Source: Lachnospiraceae bacterium
GTDB taxonomy: Bacteria; Bacillota; Clostridia; Lachnospirales; Lachnospiraceae
NCBI GenBank assembly: GCA_017546025.1
Contig: JAFYYS010000032.1
Span: 1 to 54,557, forward strand
DNA length: 54,557 nucleotides
Direction of reading: 5' to 3'
Shown one piece after another: positions 24,882 to 34,641 of this stretch; within the stretch, counting starts at the first letter, position 1; each line of letters starts with the position of its first letter. The notes below the pieces were generated by a model. It was not told the origin of the DNA and did not search any database. It saw only the letters and a list, made by a program, of their open reading frames with translations. The position numbers and the translations under genes were made by a program.

Positions 24882-26318
24882 ATGAAGAAGATTCTATTTG
24901 TTGCATCGGAGTGTGTACCCTTTATCAAAACCGGAGGTCTTGCCGATGTTGTCGGCTCCCTGCCGAAGTATATCAACCGGGAGGAATTCGATATCCGGGT
25001 CATGGTACCGAAGTACATGGCAATTCCGCAGAAATACCGGGATCAGATGGAGTACATGACGCACTTCTATGTCGATCTCGCATGGAGAAGCCAGTATGTC
25101 GGCATTTTCAGCTGCGTTCTGGACGGAATCACCTTCTATTTCATCGACAATGAATATTACTTCAGCGGTGACCGCCCGTACGGTTATATCCATGAAGATA
25201 TCGAGAAGTTCGCATTTTTCGACAAGGCATGTCTTTCCGCTTTGCCGGCAATCGGCTTCCGCCCCGACATCATTCACTGCCACGACTGGCAGACGGGACT
25301 CATTCCGGTCATGCTGCATGACCGTTTCCAGGAGAATCCGTTCTACCACGGCATCAAAACCATCATGACCATTCACAACCTGAAGTTCCAGGGTGTTTGG
25401 GATGCCAAGTCCGTGCAGGACATCACCGGTCTTTCCTCCTACTATTTTGCACCCGATAAGCTTGAGGCTTACGGCGATGCCAACTACTTAAAGGGCGGCC
25501 TTGTATATGCCGACCGCATTACGACGGTAAGTAATACCTATGCGCAGGAGATTAAGACCCCGTTTTACGGCGAAGGCCTTGACGGTCTGATGAATGCAAG
25601 AAGCAACTGCCTCTCCGGCATCGTGAACGGCATCGACTACCAGGAATACGATCCCGCAACGGACCCGTATATCGTGCAGAATTACGACGCCGTAACGTTC
25701 CGTAAGGAAAAGGTGAAGAATAAGCGCGCGCTTCAGAAGGAACTCGGTCTTGCTTCGGACGATAAGGTATTCATGCTCGGTATCGTATCCCGTCTGACCG
25801 ACCAGAAGGGTCTTGACCTTGTGGACTGCGTCATCGAGGAAATCTGCGCCGAGGACACGCAGTTCGTCATTCTCGGAACCGGTGATCCGAAGTACGAGAA
25901 TCTGTTCCGTCATTTCGAATGGAAGTATAAGGACAGAGTATCGGCCAACATCTATTACAACAACGAGCGCTCCCATAAGATTTACGCTTCCGCGGATGCG
26001 TTTCTGATGCCGTCCTTATTTGAGCCCTGCGGCCTGTCCCAGCTGATGAGCCTTCGTTACGGTACTGTTCCGATTGTCCGTGAAACCGGCGGTCTTCGCG
26101 ACACCGTAGAGCCTTATAACCAGTATGAGAATACCGGAACCGGTTTCGGTTTCTGCAACTACAATGCGCATGAAATGCTCGACACAATCCGGTATGCCAA
26201 GGATGTTTATTACAATCACAGAAGAGAATGGAACAAGATCATCGACCGCGGCATGGCGAGAGACTTCTCCTGGAAGAATTCCGCCAAGCAGTACGAGGAT
26301 CTGTACCGTTACATGTAA
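24882..26318 (+). CDS. glgA: Glycogen synthase (ADP-glucose type)
   Basis: GlgA, 478 residues, is a GT5 glycosyltransferase that extends alpha-1,4-glucan from ADP-glucose. The donor-site motif KTGGLADVVGSLPK is at residues 16-29, HCHDWQTGLIPV is in the N-terminal Rossmann half, and the C-terminal half has LMPSLFEPCGLSQLMSLRYGTVPIVRETGGLRDTV with the retaining-GT-B E-x7-E. GGAGG precedes the ATG. It stands alone without glgC, glgD or glgB in the window. A perfect 12-base hairpin follows, before murE. Confidence 0.97.
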   Translation: MKKILFVASECVPFIKTGGLADVVGSLPKYINREEFDIRVMVPKYMAIPQKYRDQMEYMTHFYVDLAWRSQYVGIFSCVLDGITFYFIDNEYYFSGDRPYGYIHEDIEKFAFFDKACLSALPAIGFRPDIIHCHDWQTGLIPVMLHDRFQENPFYHGIKTIMTIHNLKFQGVWDAKSVQDITGLSSYYFAPDKLEAYGDANYLKGGLVYADRITTVSNTYAQEIKTPFYGEGLDGLMNARSNCLSGIVNGIDYQEYDPATDPYIVQNYDAVTFRKEKVKNKRALQKELGLASDDKVFMLGIVSRLTDQKGLDLVDCVIEEICAEDTQFVILGTGDPKYENLFRHFEWKYKDRVSANIYYNNERSHKIYASADAFLMPSLFEPCGLSQLMSLRYGTVPIVRETGGLRDTVEPYNQYENTGTGFGFCNYNAHEMLDTIRYAKDVYYNHRREWNKIIDRGMARDFSWKNSAKQYEDLYRYM

Positions 26319-26323
26319 CAGGT

Positions 26324-26355
26324 CAATCGAGTAGGACTATCCTACTCGATTGTTT
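26324..26355 (+). terminator. Hairpin between glgA and murE
   Basis: CAATCGAGTAGG (26324-26335) pairs perfectly with CCTACTCGATTG (26341-26352) around ACTAT, followed by TTT. The short T tract, 10 bases from the murE start, suggests a leaky terminator or an element that tunes murE. Confidence 0.65.
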
Positions 26356-26365
26356 GGGAGATATC

Positions 26366-27826
26366 ATGAAAATAAAAGAACTGCTTGACGATTCCCGCGT
26401 GCTGTTGTACGGGGATCCGGAATCGGAAATCACGGGAATCGCCTATGATACGAGAAAGCTCGAGCCGGGCAATCTGTTCGTCTGCATCAAGGGAACGAAG
26501 AGCGACGGACATGACTATATCGATAAGGCAATCGAGCTCGGGGCCGGTGCCATTGCCCTGACCGAGGAACCGGCAAAGGAGCTTCCGGTTCCCGTCATCA
26601 AAATGCAGGACGACCGCGCCTCCTTAAGTGCGATGAGCACCGTCTGGTTCGGCAGCCCCGCAAAGGATCTGATTACAATCGGCATCACCGGAACAAAGGG
26701 TAAGACGACGACCGCGTTCATGATTTACGAGATTCTGAACCGTGCCGGCATCCCTTGCGGTCTTGTCGGCTCCGTTGAATACATCACCGGAAGCGAGCAC
26801 ATTCCGTCCACCCATTCGACGCCCGAGTCGTATGAGCTGCAGAAGCTGATGGCGGCGATGCGCGACAACGGACTGAAGGCTGTTGTCATGGAGGTTTCCT
26901 CACAGGGACTCATGATGCAGCGTGTCGGCGGCATGACATTTGACTACGGCGTTTTCACAAACTTCGGCACCGACCATATCGGAGACGGAGAGCATAAGAG
27001 CCTCGAGGAATACTTCGCCTGCAAGCGCATGCTGTTCGGCATGTGCAAAAAGGGCATCTTCAACGCGGACGATCCGAAAGCCGAAGAAATGATGTTTAAC
27101 CAGCCGTGTGAGAAGCTTACGTACGGTAAGAACGGCACCGATTACCGGATGTCCGATCTGAAGCTGTTCCGCGAGGAAGGCCTTCTCGGCATTTCCTATC
27201 GCATCAGCGGACGGAAGGAGCTTCCCGTTACGGTCTGCATCCCCGGTTCGTTCAATGCTTATAATTCGCTTGCCGCTTTCTCCGTATGCTCGGAGATGGG
27301 CATCGATGTCAGAACAATCACGGAGGTTCTTTACAACATCCGTGTGCGCGGAAGAGTAGAGCTTGTAAACGTTTCAAAGGACTTTTCGGTCATGCTCGAT
27401 TATGCCCATAACGGCATGGCGTTAAAGAGCCTTCTGACGACCCTCAGGGAATATCAGCCGAAGCGTCTTGTCACGCTGTTCGGCTGCGGCGGAAACCGCT
27501 CGAAGGACCGCCGTTATGAAATGGGAGAGATTTCTTCCAATATGTCGGACTTCACGGTTGTGACGTCCGATAATCCGCGCTTTGAGGAGCCCGGCGATAT
27601 CATCAGCGACATCCTCATCGGAATCAAACGCGGAAAAGGCGAATACGTTGCCATTCCGGACCGTCGGGAAGCCATCCGCTATGCGCTTCAAAACGCGCAG
27701 CCCGGAGACTGCATCGTCGTCGCCGGAAAAGGACACGAAGACTATCAGGAAATCCGCGGTGTCAAATACCATATGGACGACCGTGAGATGATCATAGAGG
27801 AAGCGAAGGCGCTTCAGCTTACCTGA
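26366..27826 (+). CDS. murE: UDP-MurNAc-tripeptide ligase MurE (probable meso-DAP type)
   Basis: MurE, 486 residues, adds the third amino acid to the peptidoglycan precursor. I choose the ATG at 26366 (GGGAG 6 bases upstream). Start codons further up would lie inside glgA. Visible features are the N-terminal Mur domain, ATP site GITGTKGKTTTAFM, the THSTPES substrate motif, carbamylated-lysine region, and DNPR at 402-405. DNPR is the motif of enzymes that add meso-diaminopimelate rather than lysine. It lies outside the dcw cluster, next to glgA. Confidence 0.95.
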   Translation: MKIKELLDDSRVLLYGDPESEITGIAYDTRKLEPGNLFVCIKGTKSDGHDYIDKAIELGAGAIALTEEPAKELPVPVIKMQDDRASLSAMSTVWFGSPAKDLITIGITGTKGKTTTAFMIYEILNRAGIPCGLVGSVEYITGSEHIPSTHSTPESYELQKLMAAMRDNGLKAVVMEVSSQGLMMQRVGGMTFDYGVFTNFGTDHIGDGEHKSLEEYFACKRMLFGMCKKGIFNADDPKAEEMMFNQPCEKLTYGKNGTDYRMSDLKLFREEGLLGISYRISGRKELPVTVCIPGSFNAYNSLAAFSVCSEMGIDVRTITEVLYNIRVRGRVELVNVSKDFSVMLDYAHNGMALKSLLTTLREYQPKRLVTLFGCGGNRSKDRRYEMGEISSNMSDFTVVTSDNPRFEEPGDIISDILIGIKRGKGEYVAIPDRREAIRYALQNAQPGDCIVVAGKGHEDYQEIRGVKYHMDDREMIIEEAKALQLT

Positions 27827-27853
27827 TTACAGGATTCCTTTCGGAGGAAGAAG

Positions 27854-30028
27854 ATGTTATTTGCGGATGTGATTATCGATATTTCTGCTTCGGCTTTGGA
27901 CCGGTCGTTTCAGTACCGGATTCCCGAAAGCCTTGCGGAACGCGCAAAAGTCGGTTGTCCCGTCCGGATTCCGTTCGGCGGCGGCAACAGCCTTCGAAAA
28001 GGATATATCATCGGAATCGGGAACGCCCCGAAGATTCCGGAGGACCGGATTAAAGAGATTGCAGACATTCCCGAACGCGACATTTCGATTGAAGATACGC
28101 TTGTCAATCTGGCGGGCTTTCTCAGGGAACGTTACGGCGGGACAATGTATGACGCTTTAAGAACCGTGCTGCCCGTTCGCAAGAAGACCGAAAAGCGTGC
28201 CAAACGGGTCATCAAAAGAACGGTTTCGGAGGAGCGGATTCAGTCCTTATACCAGGAGGAAGCCGCAAAGAAGCATAAGGCCAAGGCCAGGCTTCTCGAA
28301 GCCTTCTTAGGGCAGGACCGGATTCCTTACGAACTGGCATCCGGCCGCATGAATATCTCGATGCCGACGATTGATTATTTCACGGCAAACGGCATTCTCG
28401 AGGTGATTTCCGAGGAGAAGGAAGGTTACGCCGGTGACGGCCTTAATGTACCGCTCAGTGACGAACAGAAGGAATGCGTCCGCAGGGTTTTGGAGGAACG
28501 CGGCGAGGGCAAACCGTTTCTTTTGTTCGGCATTACCGGAAGCGGAAAGACCGAGGTTTACCTGAAGGTCATCGAGCAGGTGCTTTCGGAAGGAAAGCAG
28601 GCAATCGTACTGATTCCCGAAATTGCGCTTACCTACCAGACACTGCTTCGTTTCTACCGCTGCTTCGGCGACCGTGTCGGCTACATCCATTCGAAGATGG
28701 CTGAGGGCGACCGCTGCCGGATGATTGAAAAAGCAAAATCCGGAGAAATCTCCGTGATGATCGGACCCCGCTCCGCGCTGTTCACGCCGTTTTCGAGGCT
28801 TGGACTTATTGTCATCGACGAAGAGCAGGAGCAGTCGTATCACAGCGAGAGCTCACCGAAATATTACGCCGACGAGGTCGCCATCAAACGGGCAGGAGAC
28901 AGCAAAGCAGCTTTGATTCTCGGTTCGGCAACGCCGTCCGTTAAGAGTTATTATCTGGCAAAGCAGGGTACCTATAAGCTTTTGACGCTTACGAAACGGG
29001 CGAAGGAAGGCGCCTCGCTTGCCGAGGTCAGCTTAGTGGACATGAGAAAGGAACTTGCCGCAGGCAACCGCAGCATTTTCAGTAAGGCATTGAAGGAAGC
29101 CATCACGGAATGCCTTAATAAGAAGCAGCAGGCGATGCTCTTTTTGAACCGAAGAGGCTATTCGGGCTTCGTTTCCTGCAGAAACTGCGGCGAAGTCATC
29201 AAATGTCCGCACTGTGACATTTCCCTCACGCTTCATCGGAGCGGGAAAATGCAATGCCATTATTGCGGTTTCGAGATGCCTCTTCCGAAAACCTGTCCCG
29301 CGTGCGAATCGAAATATATTGCCGCATTCGGCACCGGAACGCAGAAGATTGAGGAGTTCGTCAAAAAGGAATTCCCGCAGGCGCGCGTGATGCGCATGGA
29401 CGCCGACACCACGAAGGGAAAGGACGGATACGAAACGATTCTGTCCGCTTTTTCAGAGGGCAAGGCGGACATTCTGGTCGGAACCCAGATGATTGTCAAA
29501 GGACACGATTTCGGCAATGTAACGCTGATGGGCGTTCTGATGGCAGATATGTCGCTCGGCGTTTCGGAATATTCCGCAGCGGAGCGGACGTTACAGTTAT
29601 TGGCGCAGGCGGCAGGACGCGCCGGCAGAGACCGGTATCCCGGAAAGGTCATCATCCAGACCTACCGGCCGGAGCATTACGCTTTACAATATGCCGCGAA
29701 GCAGGATTACCCCGCGTTCTTTGAAGAAGAGATGCGGTACCGCAAGCTGTTCGGTTATCCGCCCGTGTGGGGACTTTTGAAGGTGCTCGGTTTGAGCACG
29801 GATGAAAAGAAGCTTTCCGAGGCGATGGCCAAGCTTAGTGAGAGCATGAAGCGGGACGGTATTACGGTGCTCGGACCGGCACCGGATTTCCTTCGCTATA
29901 TCAAGGATACCTTCCGCGAGGTGTTATTTGTCAAATCGCCCGACCGCGAGCTTTTAAGAAAGCTTCGCGAGGAGGCGGAAACATACAGCTTCGAAGATGT
30001 GAGCTTACAGTTCGAAAGCAGTGAATAG
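27854..30028 (+). CDS. priA: Primosomal protein N' (replication restart helicase)
   Basis: PriA, 724 residues, is the helicase that recognises stalled forks and reloads DnaB. The N-terminal 3'-DNA-binding domain covers about 1-110 (FADVIIDISASALDRSFQY). The helicase has Walker A GITGSGKTEVY, DEEQ box, and C-terminal motifs (VGTQMIVKGHDFGNVTL; QAAGRAGR). Between them lies a zinc region with four CxxC pairs (CRNC, CPHC, CHYC, CPAC). It is the first gene of the priA-def-fmt-rsmB-rlmN-prpC-pknB-rsgA-rpe series. GGAGGAAG precedes the ATG. Confidence 0.98.
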   Translation: MLFADVIIDISASALDRSFQYRIPESLAERAKVGCPVRIPFGGGNSLRKGYIIGIGNAPKIPEDRIKEIADIPERDISIEDTLVNLAGFLRERYGGTMYDALRTVLPVRKKTEKRAKRVIKRTVSEERIQSLYQEEAAKKHKAKARLLEAFLGQDRIPYELASGRMNISMPTIDYFTANGILEVISEEKEGYAGDGLNVPLSDEQKECVRRVLEERGEGKPFLLFGITGSGKTEVYLKVIEQVLSEGKQAIVLIPEIALTYQTLLRFYRCFGDRVGYIHSKMAEGDRCRMIEKAKSGEISVMIGPRSALFTPFSRLGLIVIDEEQEQSYHSESSPKYYADEVAIKRAGDSKAALILGSATPSVKSYYLAKQGTYKLLTLTKRAKEGASLAEVSLVDMRKELAAGNRSIFSKALKEAITECLNKKQQAMLFLNRRGYSGFVSCRNCGEVIKCPHCDISLTLHRSGKMQCHYCGFEMPLPKTCPACESKYIAAFGTGTQKIEEFVKKEFPQARVMRMDADTTKGKDGYETILSAFSEGKADILVGTQMIVKGHDFGNVTLMGVLMADMSLGVSEYSAAERTLQLLAQAAGRAGRDRYPGKVIIQTYRPEHYALQYAAKQDYPAFFEEEMRYRKLFGYPPVWGLLKVLGLSTDEKKLSEAMAKLSESMKRDGITVLGPAPDFLRYIKDTFREVLFVKSPDRELLRKLREEAETYSFEDVSLQFESSE

Positions 30029-30037
30029 GAGGAAGAA

Positions 30038-30547
30038 ATGGCTTTAAGAAAGATCAGAACGCAGGGAGATAACGTGCTGAATAAGCCCTGCAAGCCCGTT
30101 ACCGAGATGAACCGCAGAACCGAAGACCTCATCGATGACATGATTGAAACAATGTATGATGCGGACGGCGTCGGTCTTGCGGCTCCGCAGGTCGGGATTC
30201 TGAAGCGGCTTTTCGTGATTGATGTTACCCCGGAAGGTGATTCCCCGATTGTGTTCATCAATCCCGAAATCCTTTCTGTGGAAGGCGAGCAGACCGGTCT
30301 TGAGGGATGCCTGAGCGTTCCCGGAAAGAGCGGCGTTGTGACGAGACCGAACAAGGTGCGCTGCCGCTACCAGGACCGGAATCTCGAGTGGCAGGAGATT
30401 GAAGGAGAAGGGCTTCTTGCAAGAGCGATTCTTCACGAGAACGACCATCTGGACGGCCATTTATACGTGGAACTTGTTTCCGGAAAATTATACGACAACT
30501 CCGAGCTCACCGAGGACGGCGTGCCGGAACTTTCCGAAGAACAGTAA
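30038..30547 (+). CDS. def: Peptide deformylase
   Basis: Def, 169 residues, removes the formyl group from nascent proteins. All three motifs are intact: GVGLAAPQ, EGCLS with metal ligand C91, and HENDHLDG with H133, catalytic E134 and H137. The C-terminus has a short acidic extension. It follows priA by 9 bases, with GGAGG upstream, and precedes fmt, which adds the formyl group, as in most bacteria. Confidence 0.98.
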   Translation: MALRKIRTQGDNVLNKPCKPVTEMNRRTEDLIDDMIETMYDADGVGLAAPQVGILKRLFVIDVTPEGDSPIVFINPEILSVEGEQTGLEGCLSVPGKSGVVTRPNKVRCRYQDRNLEWQEIEGEGLLARAILHENDHLDGHLYVELVSGKLYDNSELTEDGVPELSEEQ

Positions 30548-30558
30548 GGAGCAGGAAT

Positions 30559-31479
30559 ATGTGCAGAATCGTGTACATGGGAACGCCGGACATTGCGGCG
30601 GTCATTCTTGAGAGGCTTATCAAAGAACCGTATGAAATCGTGCTGGCGGTGACACAGCCGGACAGACCGAAGGGAAGAGGACATGAGATGGCATTTTCCC
30701 CGGTCAAGGAAACGGCACTGAAGCACGGAATTCCGGTTTTTCAGCCTGAAAAACTGAGAAATCCCGAGGCTGTTGCCGAGATTGAAAAGGCAAAGCCCGA
30801 TATGATTGTGGTTGCCGCGTTCGGGCAGATTCTTCCGAAGTCGGTGCTTTCGCTTCCGAAATACGGCTGCATCAACGTGCATGCCTCGCTGCTTCCCGCT
30901 TACCGCGGCGCAGCGCCGATTCAGTGGGCAATTCTCGACGGGCAGAAGGAAACCGGCGTGACAATCATGTATATGAACGAGGGGCTCGACACCGGCGACA
31001 TTTTATTGCAAAAGGCAATTCCGATTGCCGATGACGAAACCGGCGGAAGCCTTCATGACCGGCTCGCAGAGCTCGGCGCCGAGGCGCTGACGGAAGCGCT
31101 GCCGAAGATCCTTGACGGAAGCCTTAAACCGGTTCCGCAGGGAGAGATGACGACGCCCTATGCGAAGCAGCTCACAAAGGAAATCGGTAAGCTTGATTTC
31201 ACGCAGCCGGCCGAGTTGCTGGAGCGTTATGTGCGCGGGCTGAATCCGTGGCCCGGAACGTACACCTTCCTGAACGGCAAGCTTTTAAAGATCTGGAAGG
31301 CCGATGTGACCGAGCTTTCCAAAGATGCGGGAGAGCCCGGAAGCATTACGGATATTAACGCCGAGACGTTCACATTTGTCACGGCGGACGGCGGACTCCG
31401 CATTCTGGAGCTTCAGCCGGAGGGTAAGAGACGCATGAAAACCGCGGAGTTTCTGCGCGGGTATCATTTTACTAAGTGA
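30559..31479 (+). CDS. fmt: Methionyl-tRNA formyltransferase
   Basis: Fmt, 306 residues, formylates initiator Met-tRNA with 10-formyl-THF. The N-terminal Rossmann domain has the catalytic Asn-His in CINVHASLLPAYRGAAPIQWAI and the Asp in NEGLDTGDILLQ. The C-terminal OB-like domain (about 205-306) binds the acceptor arm (LRGYHF end). AAGGAGCAGG precedes the ATG. It is paired with def upstream and is part of the long translation-linked operon. Confidence 0.98.
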   Translation: MCRIVYMGTPDIAAVILERLIKEPYEIVLAVTQPDRPKGRGHEMAFSPVKETALKHGIPVFQPEKLRNPEAVAEIEKAKPDMIVVAAFGQILPKSVLSLPKYGCINVHASLLPAYRGAAPIQWAILDGQKETGVTIMYMNEGLDTGDILLQKAIPIADDETGGSLHDRLAELGAEALTEALPKILDGSLKPVPQGEMTTPYAKQLTKEIGKLDFTQPAELLERYVRGLNPWPGTYTFLNGKLLKIWKADVTELSKDAGEPGSITDINAETFTFVTADGGLRILELQPEGKRRMKTAEFLRGYHFTK

Positions 31480-31488
31480 GGATGAAGG

Positions 31489-32850
31489 ATGGAGGCTCGG
31501 GAAGCGGCGCTTAAGATGCTGATTCGCATCAACGAAGAAGGATTGCTCTGCCACAAGGCGTTGAACGATCCGATTCGCGACAGCCTTTCCGAGGCGGACC
31601 GGAGCTTTTTCGCGAAGCTTGTCCGCGGAACCTTAGAGCGCATGGTGACATGCGACATGATCCTTTCGCATAAGACCGGGAAGCCCGTGTCGAAGCAGAA
31701 ACCATTCATCCGGAACCTTCTCCGGATGGGATGCTACCAGCTGTTGTTTCTGTCAGCCGTGCCGGCATCCGCGGTCTGTAACGAAGCGGTTAAAGCCGCA
31801 AAGAAAGCCGGATTCACCGGCCTGTCGGGCTTTGTGAACGGCGTGCTGCGAAGCCTTTCCCGTGAATTCACGGAAGCGGGCAGCCCGCAGGCATATCTTA
31901 CGGCTTTTGAAGCAGGTTTAAGCGCTAATCAGCTTACGTCGTTTCGGTATTCCGTTCCTGACAAATGGGTACGCTATTACGAAACAAACTATAAAGCCGA
32001 AGCAGAGGATATGTTCCGAGCCTTCCTGACGGAGCCCGGGACGGCAATCCGGCTGAATAAAAGCCGCGGTACTGCAGAAGAGCTTCTGAACCTTCTGCAA
32101 AAGGAAGGCATTGACGCGGAGCCCGGAATGCTTCCGAACAGCTTCCGCATCCGCGGCGGCAATATCGCCGGGACGGAAGCATATAAAAGGGGTCTTTTCT
32201 CCGTGCAGGACGAAAGCTCCTGCCTGTGTGGCAACATCCTTCCGCTTAAGGCGGGCATGAAGGTTTTGGATGTCTGCGCGGCACCCGGCGGCAAGAGCCT
32301 TCATGCTGCAGACGAGCTTAAGGTGCTCGGCGGCGGCACGGTGCAGTCTCAGGACATCTCAAAGGAAAAACTGACGCTTTTACAAAAAGAAGCCGAACGG
32401 CTCGGCTTTCCGGTTTCGGTGAAGCAGCATGACGCGACCGTATTCGAGCCTTCATATGAAGAAGCTTTCGACATCGTCCTCTGCGACCTGCCGTGCTCGG
32501 GCCTCGGCGTCATCGGCAGAAAGCCTGACATCAAAGACAAAACCGATCCGGCCGATATCAAAGCGCTTGCGGCAATCCAGCAAAGCATTCTTGAGGCGGC
32601 GGTTCGGTATGTGAAGCCGGGCGGATACCTTTGCTATTCCACATGCACGATTACGAAAGAGGAAAATGACGAAATAGCCGACAGCATTCTGAAGAAGGGA
32701 TTTACGGCGTCGCATTTTTCAGAGCGGGTCCCCGAAAGGATTCGGCACCGGTATCATGACGGACGTCTGCAGCTCTTCCCGCAGGACGGCACGGACGGTT
32801 TCTTCACGGCACTGTTTCAAAAGAACGGAGAGTCGGATGGACAGAATTGA
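31489..32850 (+). CDS. rsmB: 16S rRNA (cytosine-5) methyltransferase RsmB
   Basis: RsmB (Sun/Fmu), 453 residues, methylates C967 of 16S rRNA in E. coli numbering. The N-terminal NusB-like RNA-binding domain lies at about 1-145. The SAM-dependent Rossmann domain has DVCAAPGGKSLH, the PC motif CDLPCSGLGVIGRKPD and the catalytic TC motif CYSTCTITKEEND. The start ATG is preceded by GAGGATGAAGG. The gene overlaps rlmN by 14 bases. Length is usual for Bacillota RsmB. Confidence 0.96.
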   Translation: MEAREAALKMLIRINEEGLLCHKALNDPIRDSLSEADRSFFAKLVRGTLERMVTCDMILSHKTGKPVSKQKPFIRNLLRMGCYQLLFLSAVPASAVCNEAVKAAKKAGFTGLSGFVNGVLRSLSREFTEAGSPQAYLTAFEAGLSANQLTSFRYSVPDKWVRYYETNYKAEAEDMFRAFLTEPGTAIRLNKSRGTAEELLNLLQKEGIDAEPGMLPNSFRIRGGNIAGTEAYKRGLFSVQDESSCLCGNILPLKAGMKVLDVCAAPGGKSLHAADELKVLGGGTVQSQDISKEKLTLLQKEAERLGFPVSVKQHDATVFEPSYEEAFDIVLCDLPCSGLGVIGRKPDIKDKTDPADIKALAAIQQSILEAAVRYVKPGGYLCYSTCTITKEENDEIADSILKKGFTASHFSERVPERIRHRYHDGRLQLFPQDGTDGFFTALFQKNGESDGQN

Positions 32851-33880
32851 TTTGAAAAATCTGACGAAGGACGAGCTTACGGCGGAGATGCTCCGAATCG
32901 GAGAGAAGCGATTCCGCGCCGACCAGATGTATTCCTGGATGCATCAGAAGCTCGCGGCTTCCGTATCGGAGATGACCAACCTTTCGGAGACCCTTCGAAA
33001 GAAGCTTTCCGAAGAGTTTGATTATACCTGTTTACAAAAAGAAGTAATGCTCCTTTCCGAAAAAGACGGGACGCGCAAGTACCTGTTCCGCCTTGCCGAC
33101 GGAAACGTCATCGAAAGCGTCATGATGCGGTACCATCACGGGAATTCCGTCTGCATTTCCTCGCAGGTCGGCTGCCGCATGGGCTGCACGTTCTGCGCCT
33201 CGACAATCGGCGGGCTTGTAAGAAATCTTTCCGCGGCGGAAATGCTCGATCAGATTTATGCCGTGCAGCGCGATACCGGCGAGCGCGTGAGCAACGTGGT
33301 CGTGATGGGAACCGGCGAGCCGCTTGACAATTACGACAATCTGATCCGGTTCATCAAGATGCTTTCCGCTGAGGACGGGCTCAATATCAGCCGTAGAAAC
33401 ATCACCGTTTCGACATGCGGCCTTGCGGATAAGCTTAAGAAGCTTGCGGACGAGGACCTCGGAATCACGGCTGCGCTTTCCTTACACGCACCTGATGACG
33501 AGCTCAGAAAAAAGCTCATGCCGGTTGCGAAAAAGTACTCCCTCGCCGAGGTGATGGAGGCTGTTGATTACTATATTGAAAAGACCGGAAAAAGGATGAC
33601 GGCGGAGTACAGTCTCATTCAGAACGTGAACGATACACCCGAGCATGCAAGGAAGCTGATTGCCCTTCTTCACGGTCGAAAATGCCATGTAAATCTGATT
33701 CCCGTGAACCCCGTAGAGGAGCGGGAATACCGCCGTTCACATATTACAAATGTATTAACTTTTCAGAATTTACTTGAAAAAGCCGGCATAAATGTTACTA
33801 TTAGAAGGGAAATGGGCACGGATATCAATGCCGCATGCGGACAGCTGCGCAGACATTTTGAGGAGGAGCACAAGGGATGA
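32837..33880 (+). CDS. rlmN: Dual-specificity 23S rRNA/tRNA adenine-C2 methyltransferase RlmN
   Basis: RlmN, 347 residues, is a radical-SAM enzyme that methylates A2503 of 23S rRNA and A37 of some tRNAs. The iron-sulfur cluster cysteines are C113, C117 and C120 (GCRMGCTFCAS). GTGEPLDN follows, and the methyl-carrying cysteine lies in the C-terminal DINAACGQL. The N-terminal HhH-like region (FRADQMYSWMHQKL) is typical. I choose the ATG at 32837 inside the rsmB end, with CGGAGAG upstream. The stop overlaps the phosphatase start by 4 bases. Confidence 0.97.
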   Translation: MDRIDLKNLTKDELTAEMLRIGEKRFRADQMYSWMHQKLAASVSEMTNLSETLRKKLSEEFDYTCLQKEVMLLSEKDGTRKYLFRLADGNVIESVMMRYHHGNSVCISSQVGCRMGCTFCASTIGGLVRNLSAAEMLDQIYAVQRDTGERVSNVVVMGTGEPLDNYDNLIRFIKMLSAEDGLNISRRNITVSTCGLADKLKKLADEDLGITAALSLHAPDDELRKKLMPVAKKYSLAEVMEAVDYYIEKTGKRMTAEYSLIQNVNDTPEHARKLIALLHGRKCHVNLIPVNPVEEREYRRSHITNVLTFQNLLEKAGINVTIRREMGTDINAACGQLRRHFEEEHKG

Positions 33881-34599
33881 AGGCTATCGCGTTAACCAAT
33901 GTCGGTAACAAACGAAGCATGAATCAGGACTTTTATTATTGCTCGGATGAGCCTGTGGGAATCCTGCCGAATCTGTATATCGTTGCAGACGGCATGGGCG
34001 GTCACAACGCCGGCGATTTTGCTTCCCGCTTTTCCGTGGAACGTTTCGTGAATCTGATTCGTGAAAGCAAGGAGAGAACGCCGATTTCCGCCATCGAAGC
34101 CGCTTTGAAGACGACCAACGAGGAATTGATTGCCAAAGCGAAGACGCAGCGGGAATATGAAGGCATGGGCACCACATTTGTCATGGCGACATTGCTTTCG
34201 GACGGCTATCTGTTAATCGCGAACATCGGCGACAGCCGTTTATATATTGTCAATGACCGGATCCAGCAGATTACCGAGGATCATTCTTTGGTAGGCGAGA
34301 TGGTCAGAAACGGGGAACTTAAGAAGGACGAGGCACGGTTCCATCCGCAGAAGAACGTTGTTCTTCGGGCGCTCAGCACAAGAACCGTTGTCAGTCCGGA
34401 CTTTTACAAGATCCGTGTGAACCGCGGGGATTACATCCTGCTTTGTTCGGACGGACTTTGGGAGATGGTAGAGGAAGGCGAGCTTCTGAAACTTGTCAGC
34501 GAGTACGAGGACGTTTCGGATATCGCCGAGAAAATGGTTTTCATGGCCAATGAAAACGGGGGCAAAGACAATATCACCATCATATTAATGAAGGTATAA
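33877..34599 (+). CDS. prpC: PP2C-type Ser/Thr protein phosphatase
   Basis: This is a 240-residue PP2C phosphatase that reverses phosphorylation by the adjacent PASTA kinase. Metal-binding motifs are intact: VADGMGGHNAGDFAS, NIGDSRLY, CSDGLWEM and GKDNITI. The N-terminal acidic pair is in SMNQDFYY, where many family members have NED. The ATGA overlap with rlmN shows coupled translation. The phosphatase-kinase-rsgA order is conserved in Bacillota (prpC-prkC-rsgA). Confidence 0.97.
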   Translation: MKAIALTNVGNKRSMNQDFYYCSDEPVGILPNLYIVADGMGGHNAGDFASRFSVERFVNLIRESKERTPISAIEAALKTTNEELIAKAKTQREYEGMGTTFVMATLLSDGYLLIANIGDSRLYIVNDRIQQITEDHSLVGEMVRNGELKKDEARFHPQKNVVLRALSTRTVVSPDFYKIRVNRGDYILLCSDGLWEMVEEGELLKLVSEYEDVSDIAEKMVFMANENGGKDNITIILMKV

Positions 34600-34641
34600 A
34601 GTATCGGAACGGGGATTTAACAAAGAAAGGATGCAGTTCAA

